The position numbers were made by a program, and so were the translations under genes. From Catalinimonas niigatensis (lineage in GTDB: Bacteria > Bacteroidota > Bacteroidia > Cytophagales > Cyclobacteriaceae), in assembly GCF_030506285.1 (NCBI RefSeq), contig NZ_CP119422.1:3769501-3833500 (forward strand): 64,000 nt of DNA, given 5' to 3'. The notes under the pieces are model-generated. The model had not been told where the DNA came from, did no database searches, and saw only the letters and a list, made by a program, of their open reading frames with translations. Of this stretch, positions 10,701 to 18,829 are shown piece by piece (positions within the stretch are counted from its first letter, which is position 1; every line of letters starts with the position of its first letter).

Positions 10701-11074
10701 TAAGTTTATATTCTAAACTTGACAATTTGAAAAATGAAAATGAATTGAAGTCATTTCAGTTAATGCTTGAAGACCGCTTCGGGCCTATTCCCGAACAAGT
10801 TCAGGAACTTGTTTCTACTGTACGTCTCAGATGGATAGCAGAAACGTTGGGTTTTGAAAAGCTTACTTTAAAAAATGCTTCTATGAAAGGTTATTTTGCC
10901 TCATCAGATAATCAAGAATATTTTAATTCTGAAATTTTTGGTAAAATACTACAATATGTACAGCAACATCCTAAATCATGTAGGCTAAAGGAAACTAAAA
11001 AAAGGTTGATTTTAGTTATCCAAAATATTGAAAATACTTATAAAGCTATTCAAGTATTGGAATCTATGCTTTAA
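7724..11074 (+). CDS. mfd: Transcription-repair coupling factor
   Basis: ATP-driven translocase that displaces RNA polymerase stalled at DNA damage and recruits UvrA. Domain order: UvrB-like N-terminal module (about 1-400), RNA-polymerase-interacting/CarD-like domain with G-D-Y-V-V-H-I-D-H-G-I-G-R-F (about 430-500), SF2 helicase motor with Walker A G589-DVGFGK-T596 and D690-E-E-Q, translocation module with the R-G-R-V-G-R motif, and the TRCF C-terminal domain. 1116 residues is near the usual 1150. The start is a GTG; no better upstream start is seen. Confidence 0.96.
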   Translation: MHIQSFIELYSTDSLIHTLANQVKNDPGGFIQLKGLVGSLDAVIASSLYQIHAQHHVFVVRDKEEAAYFYNDLQNLNQNLEILLFPSSYKKPYQLEETENANVLMRAEILNRINNPLAKGELIVTYPDALAEKVINKKSLLQNTFAVKAGDKLDTQFLSELLISYDFEKTDFVYEAGQFAIRGGIVDIFSYAHEMPYRLELFGNEVESIRIFDVENQLSQEKVERLSIIPNIQTKLLQEERQSFVDFLPKENTKLWFKDFEQTKDVIASFFVNAEDNFNKIISASGNTQVISRPEILFETQESFSGSIEKYTKIEFGNRFYSSTDKVFQFESEPQPSFNKNFEILVENLRKLHEQSLQVFISSDSEHQIERLTTIFEELDSSVVFEPLYVSLRQGFIDKTLKHSCYTDHQLFDRFHRYKTRTSHAKSRALTLKELRSLNTGDYVVHIDHGIGRFAGLEKVDVGGREQEAVRLVYRDNDLLYVSIHSLHKISKYSGQESVPPAISKLGSPDWDNKKKKAKKKVKDIAKDLIDLYAKRKASPGYAFKKDDFLQAELESSFMYEDTPDQAKATEDVKSDMLQPYPMDRLVCGDVGFGKTEVAIRAAFKAINDGKQVAVLVPTTILAMQHYQTFTDRLSNFPITVEYINRFKSNKNIKEILNRVKEGKVDILIGTHRIVNKDVVFKDLGLMVIDEEQKFGVKVKERLKEMRVNVDALTLTATPIPRTLHFSLMGARDLSIISTPPLNRQPVTTEIHTFNEVLIRDAVSFELKRGGQVFFVHNRVQNIEEVADIILRLVPDSRVAVAHGQMDGARLEKTMLRFIEGEYDVLVCTNIIESGLDISNANTIIINNAHMFGLSDLHQMRGRVGRSNRKAFCYLLAPPTIGLTADARKRLSTLEEFSELGDGFKVAMRDLDIRGAGNLLGAEQSGFISDLGFDMYHKILDETVQELKETDFKDLFSRELSEYIKPLVQDCSIETDLEILIPEEYVSSTTERLSLYSKLDNLKNENELKSFQLMLEDRFGPIPEQVQELVSTVRLRWIAETLGFEKLTLKNASMKGYFASSDNQEYFNSEIFGKILQYVQQHPKSCRLKETKKRLILVIQNIENTYKAIQVLESML

Positions 11075-11326
11075 GTAAGTAAAAAACTTGGAAATTTGTA
11101 TACTTTACCGCATACTGTTGTCGTTACATTTGAAGATTAAAGTATATCGTATTTCTTTCTTATTTCATATTTTTACTTACATACATTAAATTTGTTGAGC
11201 TAATTACTGTTAATTTTTCATATTTATTCACAATTTAGTGCCCAGATTAATAAGAGTCTCCTTGTTAAGTTATATGAATAGCAAGCTGAAGAGCTTTAAA
11301 ACTTAGAATATTAATATACAGGTGTT

Positions 11327-12541
11327 ATGAAGAAAACTTGGAAATTGGTTAAAAGCGCAGCAATTGTGTGCTGTGGTGCTGCTACTCTGTCAGCCTGCAG
11401 TAAGACCCATCCTACCAGCGTAAATCCTGGACAATCAAGTTCTGCTACAGGGATTGAGTATAATGTAGAAGGGAACTTTACGCTAGATGAATATCGTGGA
11501 CAGCCTGAAGCGCCTAATATGGTGTATGTAGAAGGTGGAAGGTTTGTTATGGGTTCCTTCGAAGAAGATTTAATGGGTACCAGAGATAACCTGGAAAGAA
11601 CAGTTACTGTGGCATCCTTTTATATGGATCAAACCGAAATTGCTAACATACATTGGCTTGAATATCTGTTTGACATAAAACAGGACTCTACAACTGAATT
11701 TTATAGATCTGCTTTGCCTGATACTACAGTATGGCGCAGGGATCTTGCCTATAATGACCCTTATGTAGATCACTACCTTAGATATCCTGGTTTCCGTTAT
11801 TTCCCTGTTGTTGGGGTCAGTTGGAGGCAAGCGAATGATTATTGTAGATGGAGAACTTCAGTAGTGAATGAAAAACTTGTTGAAGAAGCAGGCGTTGATC
11901 TTGCTGTTGCTGAAGGAGGAAGGATTCCATTAGAAACAGGAGTAGTATTACCCGATTTCCGCCTTCCTACTGAGGCCGAATGGGAATATGCCGCCAAAGC
12001 ACTTATAGGCACTCAATATCTTGATGAGAACCATACCAACCAACGTATTTACCCTTGGGATGGGCATGCTACTCGTAATCCCTATGGTAAGGAAATGGGT
12101 TATTTTCTAGCTAATTTTAAGAGGGGTCGTGGTGACTATGCAGGTATTGCAGGTAAGCTTAATGATGGAGCCATGATCACTGATTATATTTATGAGTATC
12201 CTCCTAATGACTTTGGACTCTATAATATGGCTGGTAATGTAAACGAATGGGTAATTGACGTTTATCGTCCTCTTTCTTTTCAAGACTTTAGTGATCTCAA
12301 TCCTATTCGCCGTGATGGTAGTCTTGATCCAGAAGAGAGATATGACAGTGAAAAACACCCGAGATACACAGGAGACTATAATTCTTTGATTACCAATGAG
12401 CTAAGAGTTTTCAAAGGAGGGTCGTGGGCTGATGTAGCTTACTGGTTATCGCCTGGTACACGACGTTATATTGAACAGGATTCTGCAACTGCAACAATTG
12501 GTTTTCGTTGCGCTATGATTAGAGCAGGTACTAATTATTAA
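11327..12541 (+). CDS. gldJ: Gliding-motility lipoprotein GldJ-like (SUMF1/FGE fold)
   Basis: A lipoprotein signal ends with L-S-A-C24. The rest is a formylglycine-generating-enzyme (SUMF1) fold: V-E-G-G-R-F-V-M-G-S, F-Y-M-D-Q-T-E-I, G-V-S-W-R-Q-A-N-D-Y-C-R-W-R, F-R-L-P-T-E-A-E-W-E-Y-A, N-M-A-G-N-V-N-E-W and F-K-G-G-S-W. The segment A-L-P-D-T-x-V-W-R-x-x-L-A-Y-N-x-P-Y-V matches what I recall of GldJ better than GldK. No cysteine sits after the F-K-G-G-S-W motif where true FGE enzymes hold their catalytic pair, so a structural role is expected. In Flavobacterium, GldJ supports gliding and type IX secretion. GldJ rather than another SUMF1 lipoprotein is my best reading. A 252-bp AT-rich leader precedes it. 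Confidence 0.75.
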   Translation: MKKTWKLVKSAAIVCCGAATLSACSKTHPTSVNPGQSSSATGIEYNVEGNFTLDEYRGQPEAPNMVYVEGGRFVMGSFEEDLMGTRDNLERTVTVASFYMDQTEIANIHWLEYLFDIKQDSTTEFYRSALPDTTVWRRDLAYNDPYVDHYLRYPGFRYFPVVGVSWRQANDYCRWRTSVVNEKLVEEAGVDLAVAEGGRIPLETGVVLPDFRLPTEAEWEYAAKALIGTQYLDENHTNQRIYPWDGHATRNPYGKEMGYFLANFKRGRGDYAGIAGKLNDGAMITDYIYEYPPNDFGLYNMAGNVNEWVIDVYRPLSFQDFSDLNPIRRDGSLDPEERYDSEKHPRYTGDYNSLITNELRVFKGGSWADVAYWLSPGTRRYIEQDSATATIGFRCAMIRAGTNY

Positions 12542-12564
12542 TATTATTCAAATAGTATTTAGAG

Positions 12565-12592
12565 AAGCTTGGCAATAGCCAAGCTTTTTTTT
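12565..12592 (+). terminator. Intrinsic terminator between gldJ and comF
   Basis: Perfect 9-bp stem AAGCTTGGC (12565-12573) and GCCAAGCTT (12578-12586), 4-nt loop AATA, then eight T's. The T run reaches the stop codon of the convergent comF gene. Confidence 0.88.
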
Positions 12593-13268
12593 ATTCTGCT
12601 GCAGCTAAAGCTGCTATATTTACCTCCTTACATCCTGCACCGTAGAGTAAGTGTCCGCATTGTGTTATTGTAGCACCTGTTGTAATCACATCATCTACAA
12701 TAAGGATTCTTTGATCTACAACTCTTTTTGGGCTTTGAATAGTATAGATATTTTCTGTATTGCTGAACCGCTCTGCACGTCCTTTTTTTGTTTGGGTATG
12801 GGTATTGACTATTCTTTGAAGAATATCTCCTGACCATTTTGTTTGCAAAGCTTCTGCCATTCCTTTTGCTATATAATCTGATTGATTATAGCCTCTTTTC
12901 CTTTTTTTGGCTTTATGTAAGGGAATAGGAAGGAGAAGGTCAAATTTATCCTGATAACCTGCTTCTATCAATGCATATCCAAACCATCGGCCAGTAAGCT
13001 CACCCACTTCAGGTAAGTTATTATATTTTATCTGATGTAATATTTTTTGTACTCCGCTTTTCTTGCTGAACTTATAATATGCTACAACATGCTTAGCATT
13101 TACTAAACCCGAAAATTTTCTTTCCAGATTCTTATTAGCAAAATGCAAGTCATATTTAGGCAGTGAATTTGCGTAGGCAGTAGAAATGTATTTTTCTCCT
13201 CTGGCTAAAGGTATATTGCTGATCCGGCAACAGTGTGGAAATAGTAATGAAATAAAATCATTAAACAT
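12591..13268 (-). CDS. comF: ComF family phosphoribosyltransferase-like protein
   Basis: Member of the ComF family linked to DNA uptake and processing. The C-terminal phosphoribosyltransferase-like domain carries the PRPP motif L-I-V-D-D-V-I-T-T-G-A-T-I, and the family segment K-R-G-Y-N-Q-S precedes it. The N-terminus retains one C-C pair, but the other zinc-ribbon cysteines usual in ComF are missing, so that finger is probably not functional. Length 225 is normal. It is a single gene between convergent gldJ and divergent 13389. Confidence 0.88.
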   Translation of the reverse strand: MFNDFISLLFPHCCRISNIPLARGEKYISTAYANSLPKYDLHFANKNLERKFSGLVNAKHVVAYYKFSKKSGVQKILHQIKYNNLPEVGELTGRWFGYALIEAGYQDKFDLLLPIPLHKAKKRKRGYNQSDYIAKGMAEALQTKWSGDILQRIVNTHTQTKKGRAERFSNTENIYTIQSPKRVVDQRILIVDDVITTGATITQCGHLLYGAGCKEVNIAALAAAE

Positions 13269-13388
13269 CTTTGAAACGTATATTAATTATCAGTGGAGGA
13301 AGATATGATTTCCTTTTCTATATCGTTATTCATTTTTTCCTTGGTATTACAGAAGTAATGATTTTACCTTTAGATTATTTAAATTCTT

Positions 13389-13748
13389 ATGTATAAAAAA
13401 GACCTTGAATTAGAAAAAAAATGGTATAAGCTTATGGGATTGGTAGAGGAGATGTTGGGTAAAAAACCTAAGGATATCAATGGTATTCTTTTCCTTATAG
13501 GTGTGCAAGAACTGGGGAAGGGCTTTCAGCACTTTTCTAAAGAAGAAAAACAAGATTTGATGCATATCGCTATCTGTAAAGTTCTTTCTCTTTCAGGTTT
13601 CTATGAATTGGAGGGAATTGATCAGCAAGGTTGGCCTCATTGGAAGCTTATAAAGAAACTACCTCACTTTGACTTACTTGAACAAGAAAAGCTTCTGAAA
13701 ATGCATATAATTGATTATTTTGATCAAGAACTAGGTATAGAGATATAG
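13389..13748 (+). CDS. Conserved hypothetical protein, 119 residues
   Basis: Not assigned to a family with known function. A soluble, helical, charged protein without signal peptide or membrane segment; notable stretch D-I-N-G-I-L-F-L-I-G-V-Q-E-L-G. It ends 3 bp before xth, so the two are probably cotranscribed and translationally coupled. Similar small proteins accompany other housekeeping genes in Bacteroidota, but I cannot name a role. Confidence 0.8.
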   Translation: MYKKDLELEKKWYKLMGLVEEMLGKKPKDINGILFLIGVQELGKGFQHFSKEEKQDLMHIAICKVLSLSGFYELEGIDQQGWPHWKLIKKLPHFDLLEQEKLLKMHIIDYFDQELGIEI

Positions 13749-13751
13749 TAC

Positions 13752-14519
13752 ATGAGAATAGTTTCTTACAATGTGAATGGCATTCGCGCAGCAATTTTAA
13801 AAGGTGTAGTAGAATGGATTGAAGAAGATAAAGCAGATATTATTTGCTTACAAGAAATAAAAGCACATCCGGATCAGTTTAATGTGAGTGATTTTGAAAA
13901 GTTAGGATACCATACTTATTGGATGCCCGCTATCAAAAAAGGATATAGCGGGGTCGCTATCTTAAGTAAGAAAGTACCTCAGTACGTTGCATATGGATGT
14001 GGAATAGATATATATGATTTTGAAGGCAGAGTTATCAGAGCTGATTATCCCGGCTTTTCGGTGATGAGTGTATATATGCCTTCTGGATCAAGTGGGGATC
14101 TTCGCCAAACTTTTAAGATGAAATGGCTCGAAGATTTCGATATTTACATTCAATCATTAAAGAATGATTTCCCTAACCTGGTGATCAGTGGAGATTATAA
14201 CATTTGCCACCAGCCTATTGATATTCATGATCCCGTACGGAATAAAAATTCTTCAGGTTTCTTACCTGAAGAAAGAGAATGGGTGAGCGGTTTTTTAAGT
14301 AATGGCTTCATTGATACATTTCGTTACTTTGACAAGTCACCTCATCGATATTCTTGGTGGAGCTACCGGGCGAGAGCGAGAGAGAAAAATTTAGGCTGGC
14401 GAATTGACTATCATATGGTTACTCAAAGCATGGAAACCTCTTTATTGGGTGCTTCTATCCTTGATGATGTCAAACATTCTGATCATTGTCCTATTGTGCT
14501 TGAGCTGAAAGATATTTAA
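13752..14519 (+). CDS. xth: Exodeoxyribonuclease III / AP endonuclease
   Basis: Base-excision-repair nuclease that cuts at abasic sites and degrades duplex DNA 3' to 5'. Metal-dependent endonuclease/exonuclease/phosphatase fold with all motifs: V-N-G-I-R-A near the start, C-L-Q-E-I-K-A, G-Y-S-G-V-A-I, S-G-D-Y-N-I-C-H, W-R-I-D-Y and the terminal H-S-D-H-C-P-I. Length 255 is standard. It follows the 119-residue gene by 3 bp. Confidence 0.95.
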   Translation: MRIVSYNVNGIRAAILKGVVEWIEEDKADIICLQEIKAHPDQFNVSDFEKLGYHTYWMPAIKKGYSGVAILSKKVPQYVAYGCGIDIYDFEGRVIRADYPGFSVMSVYMPSGSSGDLRQTFKMKWLEDFDIYIQSLKNDFPNLVISGDYNICHQPIDIHDPVRNKNSSGFLPEEREWVSGFLSNGFIDTFRYFDKSPHRYSWWSYRARAREKNLGWRIDYHMVTQSMETSLLGASILDDVKHSDHCPIVLELKDI

Positions 14520-14616
14520 ACAAGGATGTAATTCTTTTAAGCTTTTTAAACACTTAACCCGAACTATCTGTCATACTTTACAAGTTCTATTTATTTAACC
14601 CTTTCATCAGAAGCGT

Positions 14617-17600
14617 ATGGCCACTGAAGCAAACATCAATAATGTTATTACGCAACTTAAGCTTTATAAAAGAAAATTTTATCTTAATAAGCTTACCCGC
14701 GGGAGTATCTATTTCGGAGCCGCTCTTCTTTCAGTATACCTATTCATTAGTTCTCTGGAATATACCATCCGTTTAAATTCAGTAGGCAGAACAATTTTAT
14801 TTTTCTTATTTGTAGCTGTTTTTCTTTTTATGCTATACAAATGGATCATTGATCCTCTCTTTCGTATATCAAATAATAAAAGACAAATAAGCGATGAGGA
14901 AGCGGCTAAACAAATTGGTGTTTTTTTTCCTGAAGTGAAAGATAAGCTTCTGAATGTACTTCAACTTCACAAAAGCTCAAGCGTTGACAGTGCTTTACTG
15001 AGTGCAAGTATTGCGCAAAAAACTCAGCAAATTTCTGTGGTCTCATTCCCTGTCGCTATTAACATCCGCGAGAATTTAAGGTATATCAAATATTTGGCTG
15101 TACCTGCCATTTTAGTTCTTTTCTTGTTTGTATCCATTCCTCAACTTTTCTCTGAAAGCAATAACCGCATTGTCAATTTCAATAAAGAGTTTGTCCCCGA
15201 AGCCCCTTTTACATTTCAATTACAGAATAAAGAACTTCTTGCTTTTAAGAATGAAGACTTTACCGTGGATTTAGCCCTTGATGGAGAGGCTATTCCTGAA
15301 AAGGTTTATCTCAATAATGCAGGAAGGAAGTTTCGTATGGCACCTAATGAGGCGGGTATCTTTCAGTATAGTTTTCAAAATATTCAGCGTGATACACGCT
15401 TTTCTATAGAAGCCGCTGGATTTAGTACTCAAGAATACGACATCAAAGTGGTTGAACGACCAAATCTTAAGGATTTTAGTGTCTTTTTAAATTATCCTGA
15501 TTACGTAGGGAAAGAAGACCAACGCCTTGATAATACCGGAAATTTGCAAGTGCCAGAAGGAACAAAAGTGACTTGGAAATTTAATGCCTTAGCTTCCGAT
15601 AGTATGCAATTGACTTTTGTTGACGAAGAAGAGGTTTTTCAGTTAGAACAAGAAAAAAACCAAATCTTTTCTTTTGAGAAGCAAGTTTTTCAAGCTGATC
15701 ATTATCAAATTGATCTGAAAAATCAGTACAGTTCTAACAAACAAAATATTCGCTACTTCCTAGATGTAACTCCTGATCAACATCCAAAAATTAATTTAGA
15801 GCAGTTTCAGGATACTACCATGTATCAATTTTTAGTGCTAGGAGGGAATGTATCGGATGATTATGGTCTTACCCAACTCGCTATCTTTTATAAATTTGAA
15901 AAGGCTGGTGAAAATGACAGTCCTAATGATAAGTATCAGCGTATCAATTTAAGCCTTGATACCCGACAGAATAATCAAAGTTATTATCACCAGTGGAAAA
16001 TTGACAGTTTTAACTTAGAACCAGGAGATAAAATCCGTTATTTTTTACAGGTCTGGGATAATGATGGAGTGAATGGTTACAAAGCAAGCAGTACATCTTC
16101 TTATGTTTTTAGTATTCCCGACAAAGAAGCAATCAAGGAAAGCTTAAATAGATCTTCAGAGCAAACCCAAACGCAGATTAGTAAAACAGTGCAACAAGCT
16201 GAACAGCTTAAAAATGAAATAGAAAATGTTGAGAAAAAGCTGAAAGGAAAAAAAGAACTATCCTGGCAGGATAAACAAAAGCTCGAGGATATCCTTAAAA
16301 GGAGGGAAGAGTTGGAAAAAGAACTTCAAGAGATGCGTGAACAGAATGAAGCTGCAAATATGAAGCGTGATCAGTTTAGCCAACAATCTGAAAAGTTAAA
16401 GGAAAAAATGGATCAACTTCAAAAGCTAATGGATGAACTGCTGGATGAAGAAACAAAAAAACTCTACGAAGAGCTTAAAAAGCTCTTGGAAGAGCAGGCT
16501 GAATTGGATAAAATTCAAAACAAGCTACAAGAACTTGGGGATAAAGAACAGAATTTAGAAGAAGAGTTGGAACGTAGCCTTGAACTTTTCAAACGGATGA
16601 AGTTTGATATGAAGCTAGAAGAGCTTGAAAATGAACTTAGTGAAAAAGCTGAAGAGCAGAAAAAATTAGCTGAAGAATCCGGTGACAAAGAAAAGAATAC
16701 GGAAGAATTAAGTGAAAAGCAGGAAGAGCTTAATAAAGATTTTGAAGAGTTTAAGAAAGACATGGAAGAACTTGAGGAGATGAATCAGGATATGAAGCAT
16801 CCTGAACCTATGCAAGACATGTCTGAGGAAGAACAGCAAATTCAGGAAGAACAGCAAAAAGCCAAAGAGTCCCTTGATAAAGGAAAAAGAAAAGATGCTC
16901 AAAAATCTCAGCAGAATAGTTCAAATGAGATGAAGAAGATGGCTGAAAAAATGCAACAAATGCAACAGAGCATGGAAATGGAAATGCTTCAAGAAAATAT
17001 GGACAATCTTAGGAACATTCTTGATAATCTTATCACCCTTTCTTTTGATCAGGAGGATATTATGAAATCTTTCCGTGATGTGAAGCAGACAGATCCTCGT
17101 TTCATTGATCTCTCTCAGCAACAACTAAAACTTCGTGACGATGCTCAAATCATAGAAGACAGTTTACTTTCGCTTGCTGAACGTGTTTTTCAGATACAAT
17201 CTTTTATTACCCGTGAGGTTAAAGATATGAATCAGTATATGGAAGAAAGCTTAGAGTCACTCAAAGAAAGACAACAGTATAAGGCTATCAGTAAGCAACA
17301 GTTCTCCATGAGTTCTATGAATAATCTGGCGCTTTTGCTTAATGACGTATTAAGTCAAATGCAGCAACAAATGGCAGATGCAATGGGTAATCCTCATAAA
17401 AAACCCGGTCAGTCTCAGCAAAATATGAGCATGAGCGAACTTCAGCGGCAGTTAAATGAACAGGTAGATGAACTCCGGAAAAGTGGAAAATCCGGTAGAG
17501 CGCTTTCTGAAGAACTTGCTAAGCTTGCTTCTGAACAGGAAAAAATCAGAAAGATGATGCAAGAAATAAAACAATCGGAGAAAGAGGGTGGAGGCGGAGC

Positions 17601-17931
17601 TGGTGATGAACTTTCTAAAAAAATGGAAGAGACAGAGACTGATTTAGTAAACAAAAAGTTATCTTCGGAGATGATTGAGCGTCAAAAAGAAATTATGACT
17701 CGCCTGCTAGAGGTTGAAAAATCTATGCGTGAGCAGGAGCTTGATGATGAACGAAAAGGAGAAACTGCCAAAAGTGAATACGAACGTAAAGCATCTAAAA
17801 GTTTTGAAGAATATATTAAAACAAAAAAACAGGAAATAGAACTTTTAAAAACAGTCCCTGTTAAATTAAATCCGTATTATAAGAACGAAGCGAATAAGTA
17901 TTTCCAAAGAATAAATAACAATTCAAAATAA
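14617..17931 (+). CDS. DUF4175 family membrane / coiled-coil protein
   Basis: A 1104-residue protein of unknown function. Three hydrophobic segments lie in the first 185 residues (about 28-50, 65-90 and 150-175), then a beta-rich region to about 500. A very long Glu/Lys/Gln-rich coiled coil follows (about 510-1010), with Gln- and Met-rich patches and a Gly-rich break G-G-G-G-A-G-D. The bulk probably faces the periplasm. It heads a plus-strand run with the RsbW-like ATPase (3-bp gap), ybeY and mnmG. The coding repeats at DNA level (gaa/aag/cag) reflect the coiled coil, not a DNA repeat element. Confidence 0.8.
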   Translation: MATEANINNVITQLKLYKRKFYLNKLTRGSIYFGAALLSVYLFISSLEYTIRLNSVGRTILFFLFVAVFLFMLYKWIIDPLFRISNNKRQISDEEAAKQIGVFFPEVKDKLLNVLQLHKSSSVDSALLSASIAQKTQQISVVSFPVAINIRENLRYIKYLAVPAILVLFLFVSIPQLFSESNNRIVNFNKEFVPEAPFTFQLQNKELLAFKNEDFTVDLALDGEAIPEKVYLNNAGRKFRMAPNEAGIFQYSFQNIQRDTRFSIEAAGFSTQEYDIKVVERPNLKDFSVFLNYPDYVGKEDQRLDNTGNLQVPEGTKVTWKFNALASDSMQLTFVDEEEVFQLEQEKNQIFSFEKQVFQADHYQIDLKNQYSSNKQNIRYFLDVTPDQHPKINLEQFQDTTMYQFLVLGGNVSDDYGLTQLAIFYKFEKAGENDSPNDKYQRINLSLDTRQNNQSYYHQWKIDSFNLEPGDKIRYFLQVWDNDGVNGYKASSTSSYVFSIPDKEAIKESLNRSSEQTQTQISKTVQQAEQLKNEIENVEKKLKGKKELSWQDKQKLEDILKRREELEKELQEMREQNEAANMKRDQFSQQSEKLKEKMDQLQKLMDELLDEETKKLYEELKKLLEEQAELDKIQNKLQELGDKEQNLEEELERSLELFKRMKFDMKLEELENELSEKAEEQKKLAEESGDKEKNTEELSEKQEELNKDFEEFKKDMEELEEMNQDMKHPEPMQDMSEEEQQIQEEQQKAKESLDKGKRKDAQKSQQNSSNEMKKMAEKMQQMQQSMEMEMLQENMDNLRNILDNLITLSFDQEDIMKSFRDVKQTDPRFIDLSQQQLKLRDDAQIIEDSLLSLAERVFQIQSFITREVKDMNQYMEESLESLKERQQYKAISKQQFSMSSMNNLALLLNDVLSQMQQQMADAMGNPHKKPGQSQQNMSMSELQRQLNEQVDELRKSGKSGRALSEELAKLASEQEKIRKMMQEIKQSEKEGGGGAGDELSKKMEETETDLVNKKLSSEMIERQKEIMTRLLEVEKSMREQELDDERKGETAKSEYERKASKSFEEYIKTKKQEIELLKTVPVKLNPYYKNEANKYFQRINNNSK

Positions 17932-17934
17932 AGA

Positions 17935-18345
17935 ATGAACTCAATAAGCTCAATAAATATTGAAATCCCCTCTCTATCGGAAAATATTAGGATGATCGAG
18001 AGCTTTATCGACAACGCTAAGGAACGCTTTAATTTGAATGATGATATTTATGGTAATATTATGATCGCTGTTACTGAGTCTGTTCATAATGCTATTAAAC
18101 ACGGAAATCAGGGAGATGCTAAAAAGAGTGTTCATTTGTCCTTATCCTTACTTGACGATTCTATTCGCTTTACCATTAAGGATGAAGGTCAAGGATTTGA
18201 TTATGAAAACCTCCCTGATCCCACTGCCCCAGAAAATATAGAGAACCCAGGAGGAAGAGGTATATTCTTGATGAAGCATCTTTCTGATGAAGTTAATTTC
18301 TTGAATAATGGACAAGTGATTGAGTTGATTTTTTACATAAATTGA
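17935..18345 (+). CDS. RsbW-like ATP-binding protein (anti-sigma / serine kinase type)
   Basis: A small stand-alone HATPase domain of the GHKL fold, like anti-sigma factor kinases RsbW/SpoIIAB. N-box A-V-T-E-S-V-H-N-A-I-K-H-G-N, G1 box K-D-E-G-Q-G-F-D and G2 box N-P-G-G-R-G-I-F-L-M-K are all present in 136 residues. It probably phosphorylates or binds a STAS-type partner, but none is encoded nearby. It follows the DUF4175 gene by 3 bp and precedes ybeY by 10 bp. Confidence 0.88.
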   Translation: MNSISSINIEIPSLSENIRMIESFIDNAKERFNLNDDIYGNIMIAVTESVHNAIKHGNQGDAKKSVHLSLSLLDDSIRFTIKDEGQGFDYENLPDPTAPENIENPGGRGIFLMKHLSDEVNFLNNGQVIELIFYIN

Positions 18346-18355
18346 TATTACTTTC

Positions 18356-18790
18356 TTGATTCATTTTTTCACAGAAGACACTTCTTTTGATCCTTCTATC
18401 CTTTCTTCAGTTCCTTCCTGGATTTCTTCAGCCACAAATGATGAAGGATTTAATCTTGAGAATCTGAATTTTATTTTTTGCTCCGATGCTTTTCTCCTAC
18501 AAATAAACCAAGAATATCTTCAGCACGATTACTTTACTGATATTATCACCTTTGATAATAGTGAGATATCTCATGTTATTGAAGGTGATATTTTTATAAG
18601 CATTCCTCGTGTCGAAGAAAATGCCCAAAGTTTGCAAATCACTTTTCTTCATGAATTGTTGAGAGTTATTATTCATGGAGTCCTTCATCTTCTTGGCTAT
18701 GATGACAAAGATGATAATTCCAAAAGTTTTATGAGAAAGATGGAAGACAAATATTTAGATTTGTATTTCAATGATTTTCACAAAACTTAG
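18356..18790 (+). CDS. ybeY: rRNA maturation factor / endoribonuclease YbeY
   Basis: Metal-dependent RNase needed for 16S rRNA 3'-end processing and ribosome quality control. The metal site is recognisable as H-G-V-L-H-L-L-G-Y-D-D-K: the first two His are kept and the third ligand is Asp. The upstream H-E-L-L-R-V-I-I segment also fits. I use the TTG at 18356 because it gives M-I-H-F-F-T-E-D, the usual N-terminus in this phylum; no ATG is available. 144 residues is typical. Confidence 0.9.
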   Translation: MIHFFTEDTSFDPSILSSVPSWISSATNDEGFNLENLNFIFCSDAFLLQINQEYLQHDYFTDIITFDNSEISHVIEGDIFISIPRVEENAQSLQITFLHELLRVIIHGVLHLLGYDDKDDNSKSFMRKMEDKYLDLYFNDFHKT

Positions 18791-18793
18791 TAA

Positions 18794-18809
18794 TGTTCCA
18801 CGTGAAACG
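18794..18809. promoter_or_regulatory. parS site (ParB binding)
   Basis: TGTTCCACGTGAAACG matches the conserved bacterial parS 16-mer (TGTTNCACGTGAAACA) at all but the last base and contains the near-palindromic core. It sits between ybeY and mnmG, 20 bp before the mnmG start codon and about 4 kb from the DnaA-box cluster at 22827-23243. parS sites cluster near chromosome origins, so the two support each other. I saw no second copy in the window. Confidence 0.8.
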
Positions 18810-18829
18810 TTTTCAAAATAAATTATTTT

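Noticed and set aside
11075-11180. 11-bp inverted repeat (11075-11085 and 11170-11180) flanking an 84-bp segment after mfd
   Set aside because: AT-rich, far apart, no T run, no mobile-element features; likely chance.
11224-11232. TTATTCACA box upstream of gldJ as a second origin element
   Set aside because: A single 9-mer with a variable base is expected by chance in AT-rich sequence; no cluster surrounds it.
16140-17660. Repetitive gaa/aag/cag tracts as a DNA repeat or phase-variable region
   Set aside because: The pattern is explained by a long Glu/Lys/Gln coiled coil in the DUF4175 protein; units are not exact repeats.
18356-18790. YbeY third metal-ligand His replaced by Asp as a sign of a dead enzyme
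   Set aside because: From memory, Bacteroidota YbeY often shows G-Y-x-D-K at this point, so it looks like a lineage variant.
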